In this document: positions 30,284 through 39,475 of the stretch, in pieces
Position numbering within the stretch: the stretch's first letter is position 1
Layout of the letters: each line of letters begins with the position of its first letter
Assembly: GCF_018402175.1 (NCBI RefSeq)
Contig: NZ_JAGYJK010000014.1
Location: 62,001-126,000, forward strand
Source: Yoonia sp.
GTDB taxonomy: Bacteria > Pseudomonadota > Alphaproteobacteria > Rhodobacterales > Rhodobacteraceae
Direction: 5' to 3'
Length of the DNA stretch: 64,000 bases
Notes under the pieces: model-generated
What the model was told of the DNA's origin: nothing
Databases searched by the model: none
What the model saw: the letters and a program-made list of their open reading frames with translations, nothing else
Position numbers and translations under genes: made by a program

Positions 30284-30939
30284 TCAGCCGTTATCGATGA
30301 CCAATCGCAGGGCCGGGCGCACCACGTCCGGCCTTTGCGTTTGTGGCGCGACAGCGGCGGGGGCAGGTGCCGGCTGGCTGCTGGCCAAAGTGATCGCCAG
30401 CGTGTCGATGCGTACCGCGCGGCCTGCGGCCAGATCGAACCGGCGGGGCCGGTCATCTGTTGCCCCGTCGCTGACCAACGCGCCCAGAATGCGGCTGGTC
30501 TGGTCGTTTTCGTCGCGCAAAGGCAGCAGCAGGAGCGTAGCCGGACAGGGCGGGGCGGAATTTCTGTGCCGGTGATATCAGGCTGGCCGCGACGATGGCG
30601 GGCTGGGTAAAGGCGGTTTCGACCAGACGCGCGCAGCTGTTCGCGGCTGTTGGGGGCGAACAGCACGCTGACGGGCATGCCGCGCGCATCCATGCACAAA
30701 AGCTCGTGGATTTTCTGGCCCGCAACCCGCATCCGCGCCACGCCGGGCCCGACCCTTTGCAAGATAAAGGCATAGGGCAACGCCGCATCAATCCCCTGCG
30801 GGGCGATTTCGTTGCGCGCCGGAATATGCCGCGCATGCCGCAAAGATTGCCAATAGCTTTCAAGGTGGCGCAGGATGGGGTTCTCGGCGCCGGGCAGGCC
30901 ATGGTGGCCAGTTCCCGGACTGTTGTGATGGATGGACAT
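30284..30939 (-). pseudogene. PAS-domain protein with two frameshifts
   Basis: A gene of 656 bases that would give a 217-residue PAS-domain protein if two extra bases are removed. The first frame runs from the ATG at 30939 through MRVAGQKIHELLCMDARGMP and on to FAPNSREQL; the second continues RLVETAFTQPAIVAASLISP; the third gives LLLLPLRDENDQTSRILGAL and ends RPALRLVIDNG. The shifts are near 30633 and at 30539. Both look like single-base insertions, and 654 is divisible by three. The remnant resembles the short PAS proteins with RxxGxxxxxL motif common in Rhodobacterales. It may be a dead gene or a sequence error. It is convergent with aroG. Confidence 0.75.
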
Positions 30940-31126
30940 GGACAGCTCGACCTTGTTAACAACCGCCCTGTTGATGGGGCGAACACTCGTGACATACGGC
31001 CACACTAAAACAAGTTACCAATTGATTCACTTAACAAAGTGTTAACGGGTTAATGCCCCGCGACAGCAGGCTTGCCCCACGCCGTTGTTTTCCCGTAAGG
31101 GAACGGGGCCAACAAAAGGTGCCGCA

Positions 31127-31204
31127 ATGATCCGTTCCATGACCGCTTTTGTTCTGGCGCAAGTGATCGACAAGATGCGCGCACAGATCCGGACGATGGA
31201 GTAG
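31127..31204 (+). pseudogene. yicC: Remnant of yicC: first 8 and last ~14 codons joined in frame
   Basis: The 25-codon ORF starts MIRSMTAF, the conserved beginning of YicC/YloC endoribonucleases, and ends VIDKMRAQIRTME, the conserved end of the family. The roughly 270 residues normally between are absent. The gene directly precedes gmk, the usual position of yicC in many bacteria. A ribosome site (AAAGG) and the reading frame are kept, and the stop is 3 bases from the gmk ATG. The short product may be non-functional, but its translation could still couple to gmk. Confidence 0.8.
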
Positions 31205-31207
31205 ACG

Positions 31208-31846
31208 ATGCAACGGCGCGGCCTTTTGATTATCCTGTCCTCGCCTTCGGGTGCGGGGAAATCCACGCTTGCAGGGCGTCTGCGCCAGTGGGATGACAGC
31301 CTGCGGTTTTCGGTCTCCGCCACCACGCGGCCCGCGCGCGCGGGCGAGGTGGACGGGCGCGAATATTATTTCGTCACCAAAGAGGCATTTCAGGCGCAGG
31401 TCGCGGCGGGTGACATGCTGGAACATGCGCTGGTGTTCGGCAATTACTATGGCTCGCCCAAGGCCCCCGTGCAGACCGCCATCGAGGACGGGCGCGATGT
31501 GCTGTTCGACATCGACTGGCAGGGCGCGCAGCAGATCAGCAATTCCAGCCTCAGCCCGCATGTGCTGTCGATCTTCATCCTGCCGCCTTCGATCCCCGAA
31601 TTGCACCGGCGTCTGGTGACGCGCGGGCAGGACAGCCCCGAGGTGATCGAAAAGCGGATGCAGAAAAGCTGGGATGAGATCAGCCATTGGGACGGCTATG
31701 ATTATGTGCTGGTGAACGACGATATCGACGCGACAGAACAGGCGCTGAAAACCATCATCAGCGCCGAACGGCTGCGCCGCAGCCAGCAACCGCAACTGGT
31801 GGACCATGTCCGCAGCCTGCAAACCCAATTCGGAGAATTGACATGA
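31208..31846 (+). CDS. gmk: Guanylate kinase
   Basis: A 212-residue cytoplasmic kinase that converts GMP or dGMP to GDP or dGDP. Walker A is [10 protein letters not shown]; the GMP-binding region reads [33 protein letters not shown] is the family's internal motif. The stop overlaps the next gene (ATGA at 31843). The ATG at 31208 lies 3 bases after the stop of the yicC remnant. Confidence 0.96.
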   Translation: MQRRGLLIILSSPSGAGKSTLAGRLRQWDDSLRFSVSATTRPARAGEVDGREYYFVTKEAFQAQVAAGDMLEHALVFGNYYGSPKAPVQTAIEDGRDVLFDIDWQGAQQISNSSLSPHVLSIFILPPSIPELHRRLVTRGQDSPEVIEKRMQKSWDEISHWDGYDYVLVNDDIDATEQALKTIISAERLRRSQQPQLVDHVRSLQTQFGELT

Positions 31847-32364
31847 GCCTTTATGCGCTTGGCGATCTGGCACCGGTGGTCGCGGATGATGCCTGGGTCG
31901 CGCCCGGATGCTATGTCATCGGGCGGGTCGTACTGGGGGCAGGGTCATCTGTCTGGTTCGGCAGCACCCTGCGCGGTGATAACGAGACGATCCATGTGGG
32001 CGCAGGCACAAATATTCAGGAAAACTGCGTTTTGCACACTGATATGGGCCATCCTTTGGTGATCGGCGCGGGCTGCACTGTGGGCCACAAGGCGATGCTG
32101 CATGGCTGCACCATCGGAGCCAACAGCCTGATCGGCATGGGGGCGACCATTCTGAACGGGGCGGTGATCGGGGATAACTGCCTGATCGGGGCAGGGGCGC
32201 TGGTGACCGAAGGCAAGGTGATTCCCGACGGGTCACTGGTCATGGGCGCGCCCGGTAAGGTCGTGCGCCCGCTGGATGCGGCGGCGATTGCACGGCTGCA
32301 AGCCTCGGCGCTGCAGTACCAGAAAAACGCAGCACGGTTTCGCCAGGATTTGCGCGCGATCTAG
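31843..32364 (+). CDS. Gamma carbonic anhydrase-like hexapeptide protein
   Basis: A 173-residue left-handed beta-helix protein. The hexapeptide pattern runs from residue about 12 to 150, and the three zinc histidines are likely in VLHTD, VGHKAML and LHGC. Members include carbonic anhydrases and YrdA/PaaY-type proteins, so enzyme activity is not certain. The start overlaps gmk. Its last four bases overlap the convergent hypothetical gene. Confidence 0.88.
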   Translation: MSLYALGDLAPVVADDAWVAPGCYVIGRVVLGAGSSVWFGSTLRGDNETIHVGAGTNIQENCVLHTDMGHPLVIGAGCTVGHKAMLHGCTIGANSLIGMGATILNGAVIGDNCLIGAGALVTEGKVIPDGSLVMGAPGKVVRPLDAAAIARLQASALQYQKNAARFRQDLRAI

Positions 32365-32777
32365 GGAATTGCGCGCGGCAGCACCAGCAGATCGAAATCC
32401 AGATCGGGTGCGGTGGCGCGGATATCGTTGCGGATGATCTCGGCATTGGGCAGGTCGTCGGCAACGACACGGTACATGCCCTGAAACCGCGCGGCATTCA
32501 GTTTCTCGGCCACATCGACCGCGTCAAACCCGCCCGACAGCAGCGGCGATAAGATCAGGTCGGGCGCATGGCGGCGCAGCGTGAACGGGCTCAACTGGTC
32601 GATACCCAGATAGGCGCAACCCGCCGGAACCCCGCGTAACCGCCCGCTTGCCTGCCACTGGTCCAGATCACCAATGACCAGCATCCTTATGCCCTGAACG
32701 CAGGCCGCGTCTGCAACTTTCACCATCAAAACCACCAACAAGAGAGCGCGCAAAAACCGCCACACTCTCGGAACCAT
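32361..32777 (-). CDS. Hypothetical secreted or membrane-anchored protein
   Basis: I do not recognise this 138-residue protein. The N-terminus has basic residues followed by a hydrophobic run (RALLLVVLMVKVADA) that could be a signal peptide with cleavage before or near the cysteine of AAC. The rest contains MLVIGDLDQWQ and PDLILSPLLSGGFDAVDVAE, reminiscent of an alpha/beta Rossmann-like fold. If the start is instead at the internal methionine of RMLVIG, the protein would be cytoplasmic. It sits between convergent carbonic anhydrase and divergent phoR genes. Confidence 0.5.
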   Translation of the reverse strand: MVPRVWRFLRALLLVVLMVKVADAACVQGIRMLVIGDLDQWQASGRLRGVPAGCAYLGIDQLSPFTLRRHAPDLILSPLLSGGFDAVDVAEKLNAARFQGMYRVVADDLPNAEIIRNDIRATAPDLDFDLLVLPRAIP

Positions 32778-32890
32778 CCAAAACTTTTCTTGAACCTATC
32801 ATAATGTATCGCAGCATGTAATGCAGACCGCGACGACATAATTTGTTCTTGCCTGTGTGGTATCAAGATCGCACTAAAGCCGTCAAACAT

Positions 32891-33940
32891 ATGAAAGGGC
32901 CTGTCTTGACCGAAACCACCCTGTCGCTGATCGCCGCCATCCCGATGCCCGTGCTGGTGATTGGCCAGGACGAACGTATCCGTGCCACCAACCCCGCGCT
33001 GGATGCTATTCTGGGCCGCGACCTGACCGGCAAGCACCATATCACCGCGCTGCGCCAGCCCGGCGTGATCGACGCGATTGCGCGGGTGCGGGGTTCTGGC
33101 GGGGCGGCCTCTGTGCGGTTCGTGTCGCGCGACCGCGACAAGGACACGCCCTATCTGGTGCATATCACTGCGGCCAGCAACGACATCGTGCTGTGTCTCG
33201 AGGATCAGAGCGCGGCCGAGGATGTCGGCAAGATGCGGCGCGATTTCGTGGCCAATGTCAGCCATGAATTGCGCACGCCCTTGACGGCCTTGCTGGGGTT
33301 CATCGAAACGCTGGGCGGGGCGGCGCGCGATGACGCCACCGCACGGGCGCGGTTTCTGGGCATCATGGCGCATGAGGCGGAACGGATGACGCGGCTGGTC
33401 GATGATTTGCTGTCGCTCAGCCGCGTTGAAGAGGATGAACGTGTCCGTCCGCGCGAATTGGTGGATCTGTGCGGCTTGCTGGCCTCGGTGATCAAAGGGC
33501 TGGAACCACAGGCCGCCGCTGCCGATGTCACGGTCCGGCTGGACCTTGCGCGCGATGTGATGCGCGTGCCGGGCGATGCAGGGCAATTGACGCAGGTCTT
33601 TGCCAATCTGATCGAGAATGGCATCAAATATGGCGGCTCTGGCAAGGAACTGGTTGTAGGGCTGCATGAACCAACCAACCATCTGCGGCTGCGCGGGCAG
33701 GGCGTGCAGATCAGCGTCACCGACAAGGGCGACGGTATCGCCTCGCACCACATCGCGCGGCTGACCGAACGGTTCTACCGCGTCGATACGCACCGGTCGC
33801 GCGAGGTGGGTGGCACCGGGCTGGGCCTTGCCATTGTCAAGCATATCGTCAACCGGCACCGTGGCCATCTGCTGATCGAAAGCGAGCTGGGACAGGGTAC
33901 GCGGGTGTCGATCTTTCTGCCGGTGGAGTCTTTGTCATAA
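32891..33940 (+). CDS. phoR: Phosphate regulon sensor histidine kinase PhoR
   Basis: A 349-residue kinase. It has no clear membrane segment near the N-terminus. A PAS-like domain (IAAIPMPVLVIGQDERIRAT) is followed by the core with the phosphoacceptor His in FVANVSHELRTPLTALLGF, N box NLIENGIKYG, G boxes DKGDGIA and GTGLGLAIV. It would act on PhoB, but no phoB or pst genes lie next to it. The ribosome site is weak for the ATG at 32891; TTG at 32906 with AAAGGG six bases upstream is a serious alternative start. Confidence 0.9.
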   Translation: MKGPVLTETTLSLIAAIPMPVLVIGQDERIRATNPALDAILGRDLTGKHHITALRQPGVIDAIARVRGSGGAASVRFVSRDRDKDTPYLVHITAASNDIVLCLEDQSAAEDVGKMRRDFVANVSHELRTPLTALLGFIETLGGAARDDATARARFLGIMAHEAERMTRLVDDLLSLSRVEEDERVRPRELVDLCGLLASVIKGLEPQAAAADVTVRLDLARDVMRVPGDAGQLTQVFANLIENGIKYGGSGKELVVGLHEPTNHLRLRGQGVQISVTDKGDGIASHHIARLTERFYRVDTHRSREVGGTGLGLAIVKHIVNRHRGHLLIESELGQGTRVSIFLPVESLS

Positions 33941-34014
33941 AACATTTACACAAGTGACACAAAAGCGATCAATCCGCCGTGCTAGCGACAGAATCTTTCC
34001 CACAGGAGCCCGCG

Positions 34015-34722
34015 ATGAACGACCATATCTCGTCCGCCTATGACCGCGATCTTGAGGTGATCACCACGCTGATCGTCAAGATGGGCGGGCTGGTCGAGGA
34101 TGCGATCACAAATGCGGCGCGTTCGCTGGGCGACCGCGATGTCGAACTGGCCGAAGTGGTGCGCAAGGCCGACAAGGCGATCGACGCGCTGGAAGAACAG
34201 ATCAACGAAGAAGCCGCGCGCACCATCGCGCTGCGCGCGCCCGTGTCAAAGGATCTGCGCGCCATCCTGACCGTGCTGCGGCTGGCCGCATCGCTGGAAC
34301 GGATCGGGGATTACGCCAAGAATATCGCCAAACGCACCAGCGTGCTGGTTGAAATGGCACCGGTCAGCGGGTCTGACGCTGCCTTGCGGCGCATGGCCCG
34401 CGAGGTCGAAGGCATGCTGAAAGACACGCTCGATGCCTATGTGCGCGGCGATGCGCAACTGGCCGAGGAGGTGCGCCAGCGCGATCAGGAAGTGGACCAG
34501 ATGTATAACGCGCTGTTCCGCGAATTCCTGACCTTCATGATGGAAGACCCGCGCAATATCACGGCCTGCATGCATCTGCATTTCATGGCCAAGAATATCG
34601 AACGGATGGGCGATCTGACCACCAACATGGCCGAGCAGGTGATCTATCTGGTCACCGGCGTCATGCCCGATGAAGCGCGGCCCAAAGGTGACCGCACATC
34701 CTATGTGTCGGACGCGCGATAG
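34015..34722 (+). CDS. phoU: Phosphate transport regulator PhoU
   Basis: A 235-residue helical protein made of two PhoU repeats with the acid metal-binding motif (ERIGDYAKNIAKR and its second copy ERMGDLTTNMAEQV). It restrains PhoR activity when phosphate is sufficient, normally through the Pst transporter. The ATG at 34015 has AGGAG upstream. Only 74 bases separate it from phoR, and the usual pstSCAB genes between the two are missing, as is phoB after it. Confidence 0.94.
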   Translation: MNDHISSAYDRDLEVITTLIVKMGGLVEDAITNAARSLGDRDVELAEVVRKADKAIDALEEQINEEAARTIALRAPVSKDLRAILTVLRLAASLERIGDYAKNIAKRTSVLVEMAPVSGSDAALRRMAREVEGMLKDTLDAYVRGDAQLAEEVRQRDQEVDQMYNALFREFLTFMMEDPRNITACMHLHFMAKNIERMGDLTTNMAEQVIYLVTGVMPDEARPKGDRTSYVSDAR

Positions 34723-34784
34723 GGTGCCGGATTGCCCGGCCTGTGCAGGTGATCTGGAAGGCGCATAATCAGTATTATGTTAAA

Positions 34785-36671
34785 TCAGCGGTCACGCTTG
34801 CGCAGCACTGGCAGCAATTCCAACGCCACATGATGGCCATGCGCCGCCACAAAGCGCCGCCGCGCAGGTGATGCTGCGACGAATTTGTGAATGGCACCAA
34901 TCATTTCGCGGCCTTTCTTTGTGCGCACGCGGTAGCCGTTGAACACCAACCTGCCGTTCTTGCGCAGTTTATGTGCCGCGCGTTCCATCAGGCGTATGGC
35001 ACGGTCCGCCGGTTTTGTGCCCGCGATCATCACGACATCCAGCGACCGGTCCTCGATCAGTTTCAAGGCCGATGCCGCTGTGGACCGCACGATCCGCAAA
35101 CGGCCGGATTTGATCGCATCGGCATAGATCACGATTGTCTGGAAAAACGCATGATCCAGCGCAAGCCGGTCGGCATCCGGTACAACCGTGTCGGGGGCCA
35201 GATGCGAGTCGCGAAAGCCCCAGGGGTCGATGACGATCAGCGTTTCAACCTCATCGCGGGCGAGAATATCGTCGATCAATGTCCTGTCCCTGCCCCCGAT
35301 CAAAAGCCAGCTTTTGCATTTGGGCGCGCTTGCCTGCTCCAGAAACCGCCCTGTAACCGGCTGGTGCGGTGGCTTGGCATGGTGCGCAGCAACGGCAGCG
35401 TCGATGCCCTGCATCAGGGTCGCTGGCAAGGCAGGCAGTGCATCGGCGATCACGCGCGGGATGGTTCCGGTCTTGGCGATCCGGTTGAACATTTCAGGGT
35501 CTATTGATGTTTCCAGCGCATCCATCCCCGCGAACCACGGCCATTTGCGCACAACACGCCGCGTGCGCATTTCCTTGTACCGCGTGATCTGGAAATCCGA
35601 CAGGACCGTGGCTGGATCAAAGGTGGACGCATCATAGGCTTTGTTCAGGTCGGTCAGCACGTTGTCTTGCAACAGATGCCGACGATCGCCCATATAATTG
35701 CTGTATTTTTCAACAAAGGCGGTGAATTGCGGCGTTGATCGCAGGCTGGCGATGCGATTTTGGTGATAATCCACCGATTGTTGGTGCAACTGATGCAGCA
35801 AAGCATCTGATTTCAACCGGTCCACGCCCGCCGCAATGGCTGCGCTGCGCTGTGCAAGGTTCTGGTTTTCAACCGTATTCCAGCAGTGCAAGCGCCAGTA
35901 TGTTTCGCCGCTTTCTTCCATTTTGCCGTGAAAGGACGTGGTGTTCACGTCACCTCGCAGCCGTTTCATCATATAGGATTCCAGGCTGCGCACAGCGTAA
36001 TGGTTCATCCGCGCCAGCCGGTCGCCATAGCCTTGGCCGGTGCCCAGAAAGGCCCAGCCCTGATGTTCGAAACCTGTCAGCCGGTCACCATTGCCATCCA
36101 CCCAATAGGCATGTTTCACGCGTCTGGGCAGGATGCCTTTGGGCCGGTGGGTGGACATCAGGCGATACTGGCCGTTGTTGCGAAACAAAGTCTTGATCGC
36201 GCGCGATTGCATCGGATGAATCTGTTGCGGTGCCGCACAACGGGTGAATTGTGCGGTGATCAGGCGATCTTTGAAGGTGACGACGTTGTTGTGGCCGAAC
36301 AATTGCCAGATAAAGGTAAAGGCCGTCGCCTTGGGTGCGGCAGCAAACAAGGCATCCAGCGTCCCATCGCCCACTTTGATATCCAGAAATTCATCCGCGT
36401 CGCAGACCAGTACCCAATCGGCTGCGGCGTATCTGGGATGCGCCATGGCATTATGATAGGCGGCGCGCTGCGGCCCGCCCTCCCATGGTCCCGGATTGTC
36501 GATATGCGTCACGATCCCCAGATCCTGCAACCGTTGCAGGATCAGATCGGTGCCATCGGAACAATCATTGCTGTTGATGATGAAATGGTCGAACCCCAGC
36601 GCAAGGTAATGCGCCACCCATTCAAGGATAAAGGGGCCTTCGTCCTTCATGGTGGACACGATCAGACGCAT
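34785..36671 (-). CDS. Glycosyltransferase family 2-type protein with C-terminal Rossmann-like domain
   Basis: A 628-residue protein. Residues 1-280 match the Glyco_tranf_2_4 type: MKDEGPFILEWVAHYLALGFDH, ADWVLVCDADEFLDI (metal-binding DxD) and the region RMNHYAVRSLESYMMKRLRG. The middle is helical and without family match. Residues from about 455 to the end, with WLLIGGRDRTLIDDILARDE and VVMIAGTKPADRAIRLMER, resemble a degenerate class I methyltransferase or Rossmann domain. It is longer than most members. It is the last gene of a minus-strand cluster with a methyltransferase and two more glycosyltransferases, likely for surface polysaccharide. Confidence 0.8.
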   Translation of the reverse strand: MRLIVSTMKDEGPFILEWVAHYLALGFDHFIINSNDCSDGTDLILQRLQDLGIVTHIDNPGPWEGGPQRAAYHNAMAHPRYAAADWVLVCDADEFLDIKVGDGTLDALFAAAPKATAFTFIWQLFGHNNVVTFKDRLITAQFTRCAAPQQIHPMQSRAIKTLFRNNGQYRLMSTHRPKGILPRRVKHAYWVDGNGDRLTGFEHQGWAFLGTGQGYGDRLARMNHYAVRSLESYMMKRLRGDVNTTSFHGKMEESGETYWRLHCWNTVENQNLAQRSAAIAAGVDRLKSDALLHQLHQQSVDYHQNRIASLRSTPQFTAFVEKYSNYMGDRRHLLQDNVLTDLNKAYDASTFDPATVLSDFQITRYKEMRTRRVVRKWPWFAGMDALETSIDPEMFNRIAKTGTIPRVIADALPALPATLMQGIDAAVAAHHAKPPHQPVTGRFLEQASAPKCKSWLLIGGRDRTLIDDILARDEVETLIVIDPWGFRDSHLAPDTVVPDADRLALDHAFFQTIVIYADAIKSGRLRIVRSTAASALKLIEDRSLDVVMIAGTKPADRAIRLMERAAHKLRKNGRLVFNGYRVRTKKGREMIGAIHKFVAASPARRRFVAAHGHHVALELLPVLRKRDR

Positions 36672-36707
36672 GCGGCACCCGTCATGGATGGTTTCATGAT
36701 GGCAGGA

Positions 36708-37355
36708 TCACGCTGTCTGGTCGGACGGATCAAGCACTTCGATCGCGATTTGTGCGCCGACAACCGCGCGGATGCGCAGATCGCGCGGATGCGCGCCCAG
36801 AAATTCATTGATCGCACGGATCACGCCGTCGCCCCACCAGCCACGCCGATGATAATCATCAAAGGCCATGATGCCGCCGCGTTTCATCTTGGGGAACAGG
36901 GCCGCCAGATCGGCGCTGACGCCTTCATAGGAATGATCGCCATCAACATAGGCAAACGAAATCGACTGATCGGTAAATTGCGCCAGCGCAGGGACCGAGA
37001 AATCACGGATCAGCGCCACCTGCCCCGCCGCGATTTCGGTCTCGAATTTTTTGACAACGCCGTCAAAGATCCGGTCCATCTTGGTCTTGCCGGTGCGGCC
37101 AACGAAAGCCTCGGCATGGCTGTCATCCTCGATATGCGCCCAAGGGTCGATCAGCACCAGTTTGTCGGGGGTGATCAATTCGATGATCGTGGGGGAAAAG
37201 TCGCCCTGCCAGACGCCGATTTCTACGGCAATCCCGCCCTTTGGCAGCTTTTCGAGGAATTTGCGCCTGACGGACTCCTTGGATATCCGGCGCGCCTTTT
37301 TGGGCTGTTCTTCGGTGGAGGTGCCAGGCAAAACGCCAATCACTTTACTGGTCAT
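36708..37355 (-). CDS. Class I SAM-dependent methyltransferase (Methyltransf_24-like)
   Basis: A 215-residue protein. The SAM-binding motif is AVEIGVWQGDFSP with DPWAHIED after it; FAYVDGDHSYEGVSADL and GGIMAFDDYHRRGWWGDGV are typical of the Methyltransf_24 type found beside polysaccharide genes. The target could be a sugar. It lies between two glycosyltransferase genes, with 36- and 84-base gaps. Confidence 0.82.
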   Translation of the reverse strand: MTSKVIGVLPGTSTEEQPKKARRISKESVRRKFLEKLPKGGIAVEIGVWQGDFSPTIIELITPDKLVLIDPWAHIEDDSHAEAFVGRTGKTKMDRIFDGVVKKFETEIAAGQVALIRDFSVPALAQFTDQSISFAYVDGDHSYEGVSADLAALFPKMKRGGIMAFDDYHRRGWWGDGVIRAINEFLGAHPRDLRIRAVVGAQIAIEVLDPSDQTA

Positions 37356-37439
37356 AACAACTTATCCTGCGAAACTGGTGCAACACTACACAGGGTTGGT
37401 AGCATCTTTTCGGGGGCAGTGGGAAGCAGCCTTGCACGA

Positions 37440-38288
37440 TCATGCCGATGCCGGGATGCGCGATGGCAATTGGATCGGGGCCGCCTTGGGGTCGATACCA
37501 AGGTGGCGCAGGGTGCGGTCCATCAAGCTATAGCGCGCGATGCCGCGCCCCTGCACCCACCAGCGAATCCGCCGCCCCCACAGATGAACGCCCAGCGTGT
37601 CATCCTTGATATAGGCCGCGCGAAATTCACGCACATGGATGTCGCTGATCTGTCCGGCCTGTCGGAACGGCAGCGGATAAAACACCGACGGCGGCGTCGC
37701 ATGGCTGATTTCGCCGCTTTGTTCCATGAAATTCGTGAAAACCCCTGGCCCATAGACGCTATGCGCCTGTTCGGATGCATGTTTGATCTGCCCCGCAGCC
37801 TTGAGCGCGAGCATCCTGTCGCGGTCTTCAGGGGGCAGGTTCGGCGGGATCGGGTATTCGTCCTGCACGTAATCCAGATAGGCATTCAGCCCCGGGCTGT
37901 CCTGCGGCAGACCCATGATCGCATTGCAAAGTTCGCGCCGCCGGAAATAGCCGAACACATGATCGGTGGGCAGATCAAAGGGTTTCAGACACAAGACATC
38001 GGAATCAGCCCAGATCAGATTGGTCTGGCGGAGCATGTGCAGCCGGAAAATATCGGATTGCACCACGGGTGTGCCGAATTGTTTGTTATAGATGATCATC
38101 GCGGGTTCATGGATTTCGCGCGCGTCGATCATCTCGATATCCTGGGGGACATGCGCAATTTCGCCGTAATGAAACAGCGTGACCTTGTGGCCTTGGGCCA
38201 CAAACGACAACAGGCACATCTGTTCAAGAAAACTGAGCGGGCCACCGATCCAAAGCGTGCCGATACCTTTAAGCGCGGGGCGTATCAT
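37440..38288 (-). CDS. Sugar glycosyltransferase with DxD motif (Gly_transf_sug/GT32-like)
   Basis: A 282-residue protein. GTLWIGGPLSFLEQMCLLSF, SDIFRLHMLRQTNLIWADSDVLCL (in parts) and VYGPGVFTNFM are typical of capsule-type glycosyltransferases in which WADSD carries the metal-binding DxD. I chose the ATG at 38288, with AGGA eight bases upstream; the longer frame start lies inside the upstream gene. It overlaps the preceding glycosyltransferase by 20 bases, so they are coupled. Confidence 0.8.
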   Translation of the reverse strand: MIRPALKGIGTLWIGGPLSFLEQMCLLSFVAQGHKVTLFHYGEIAHVPQDIEMIDAREIHEPAMIIYNKQFGTPVVQSDIFRLHMLRQTNLIWADSDVLCLKPFDLPTDHVFGYFRRRELCNAIMGLPQDSPGLNAYLDYVQDEYPIPPNLPPEDRDRMLALKAAGQIKHASEQAHSVYGPGVFTNFMEQSGEISHATPPSVFYPLPFRQAGQISDIHVREFRAAYIKDDTLGVHLWGRRIRWWVQGRGIARYSLMDRTLRHLGIDPKAAPIQLPSRIPASA

Positions 38289-39327
38289 CTGTGTGATCCT
38301 GTTGTTCGGAAAGGTTTTCACGCGATTCGCGGATGCCACGGTCCTTTTTGACCACGTTCACCACGTCAGATGCCGAAATCTTGGCATAGAGCGCGGCATA
38401 GGCGTCGTCCTGCAGCAGTTCGGCCAGTTTCGCCTTGTGCCAGCGGAACCCCTTGCGATGCATCCGCGCCAGCACCGGATCGGCCTTGAACACATCCATC
38501 AGGGCCTGCGTCAGTGCTGCATAGCGGTGGATGGTCGTATCCTCGCAGCCGCCACGGTTCCAGCGGTCCCAATAGCCGGTATCGAGCACATGGCTTTGGT
38601 GGTTGGCCCGCCCGCGATAGCGTTTGAGCAGATAGGCCTGTGCGGAGCGCACAGCATAATGGTTAATCTGCGCGAATTCTTCGCCAAAGGGGGGCTGGGC
38701 GTGGTTGCCAGCCTGCAGGCGCGAGGCTTGCAGCCCGCCGGGCAGCGCCCATGTCAGGTCTGTGGCGTGTTCGGCGCGGACATGCGGGTTATGCAGGCCG
38801 ATCCGGTGATACACATCCTTGTTGCGGAACAAGGATTTCACAAAACGCCGCCCCGCCCCGCCATCGGCATAGGCAGGTTCGGCATCGGTGAATTGCCGGG
38901 TCACAGGGCTGTCGCGCAGAATGACACGTTTGTTGTAAGAAAAGATCCGCCATGGCACCGAAATCACATCTACGCCGTCGCCGCCGCTGGCCGCGATCAG
39001 CGCATCAACCGAATGGTCGCCGCAATGGATATTGAGGAATTCATCGGCATCGGTGACATAAAGCCATTCCGCCTTGCGCACCACATCCAGGCGCTGCGCG
39101 CGCCGGATCGCCGTGCGATGCACCCCGCCCGGCCCTTTTTTGTTGGGCTGGAAGGTCACATATCCCAACGCATCCAGCCGCGTCAGGATGGCATTGGTGG
39201 TATCGGTGCAATCATTGGTCAGCACCACGATATGGTCAAAGCCGATCACCAGATGATGCGCGACCCATTCAAGGATATAGGGCGCCTCGTTCTTCATCGT
39301 GGTGATGATGACTTTCGCATGCGTCAC
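38269..39327 (-). CDS. Glycosyltransferase family 2-type protein
   Basis: A 352-residue protein related to the first 300 residues of the gene at 34785-36671: MKNEAPYILEWVAHHLVIGFDH, WLYVTDADEFLNI and INHYAVRSAQAYLLKRYRG match its sister motif by motif. DADE is the metal-binding DxD. The C-terminus is charged and helical. It starts the minus-strand cluster, so the two related genes flank the GT32-like and methyltransferase genes. Confidence 0.85.
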   Translation of the reverse strand: MTHAKVIITTMKNEAPYILEWVAHHLVIGFDHIVVLTNDCTDTTNAILTRLDALGYVTFQPNKKGPGGVHRTAIRRAQRLDVVRKAEWLYVTDADEFLNIHCGDHSVDALIAASGGDGVDVISVPWRIFSYNKRVILRDSPVTRQFTDAEPAYADGGAGRRFVKSLFRNKDVYHRIGLHNPHVRAEHATDLTWALPGGLQASRLQAGNHAQPPFGEEFAQINHYAVRSAQAYLLKRYRGRANHQSHVLDTGYWDRWNRGGCEDTTIHRYAALTQALMDVFKADPVLARMHRKGFRWHKAKLAELLQDDAYAALYAKISASDVVNVVKKDRGIRESRENLSEQQDHTDDTPRA

Positions 39328-39475
39328 AATCGGGGGTCTTTCCTGTCAGCAAGTGGTCGCCCATCGCGGTCTAGCCCATCACGCGGCAGCGATCCAGTAC
39401 CCGTATGGCGCGAATGCTTAAGATTGGTTAACAGCTTGTGATTGGGCGGTCGGTGCCGGTGGCTGCATTTCTCTT

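Noticed and set aside
33944..33965. Possible Pho box (TTTACACAAGTGACAC) before phoU
   Set aside because: It matches only one half of the direct repeat of known Pho boxes, and the spacing is wrong.
34726..34740. Hairpin GCCGG-attgc-CCGGC after phoU as terminator
   Set aside because: Only 5 bp of stem and no T-run; too weak to call.
35886..38351. Long plus-strand ORF of 821 codons
   Set aside because: It is the antisense shadow of the glycosyltransferase and methyltransferase genes; it has no family match, and long shadow frames are common in this GC-rich DNA.
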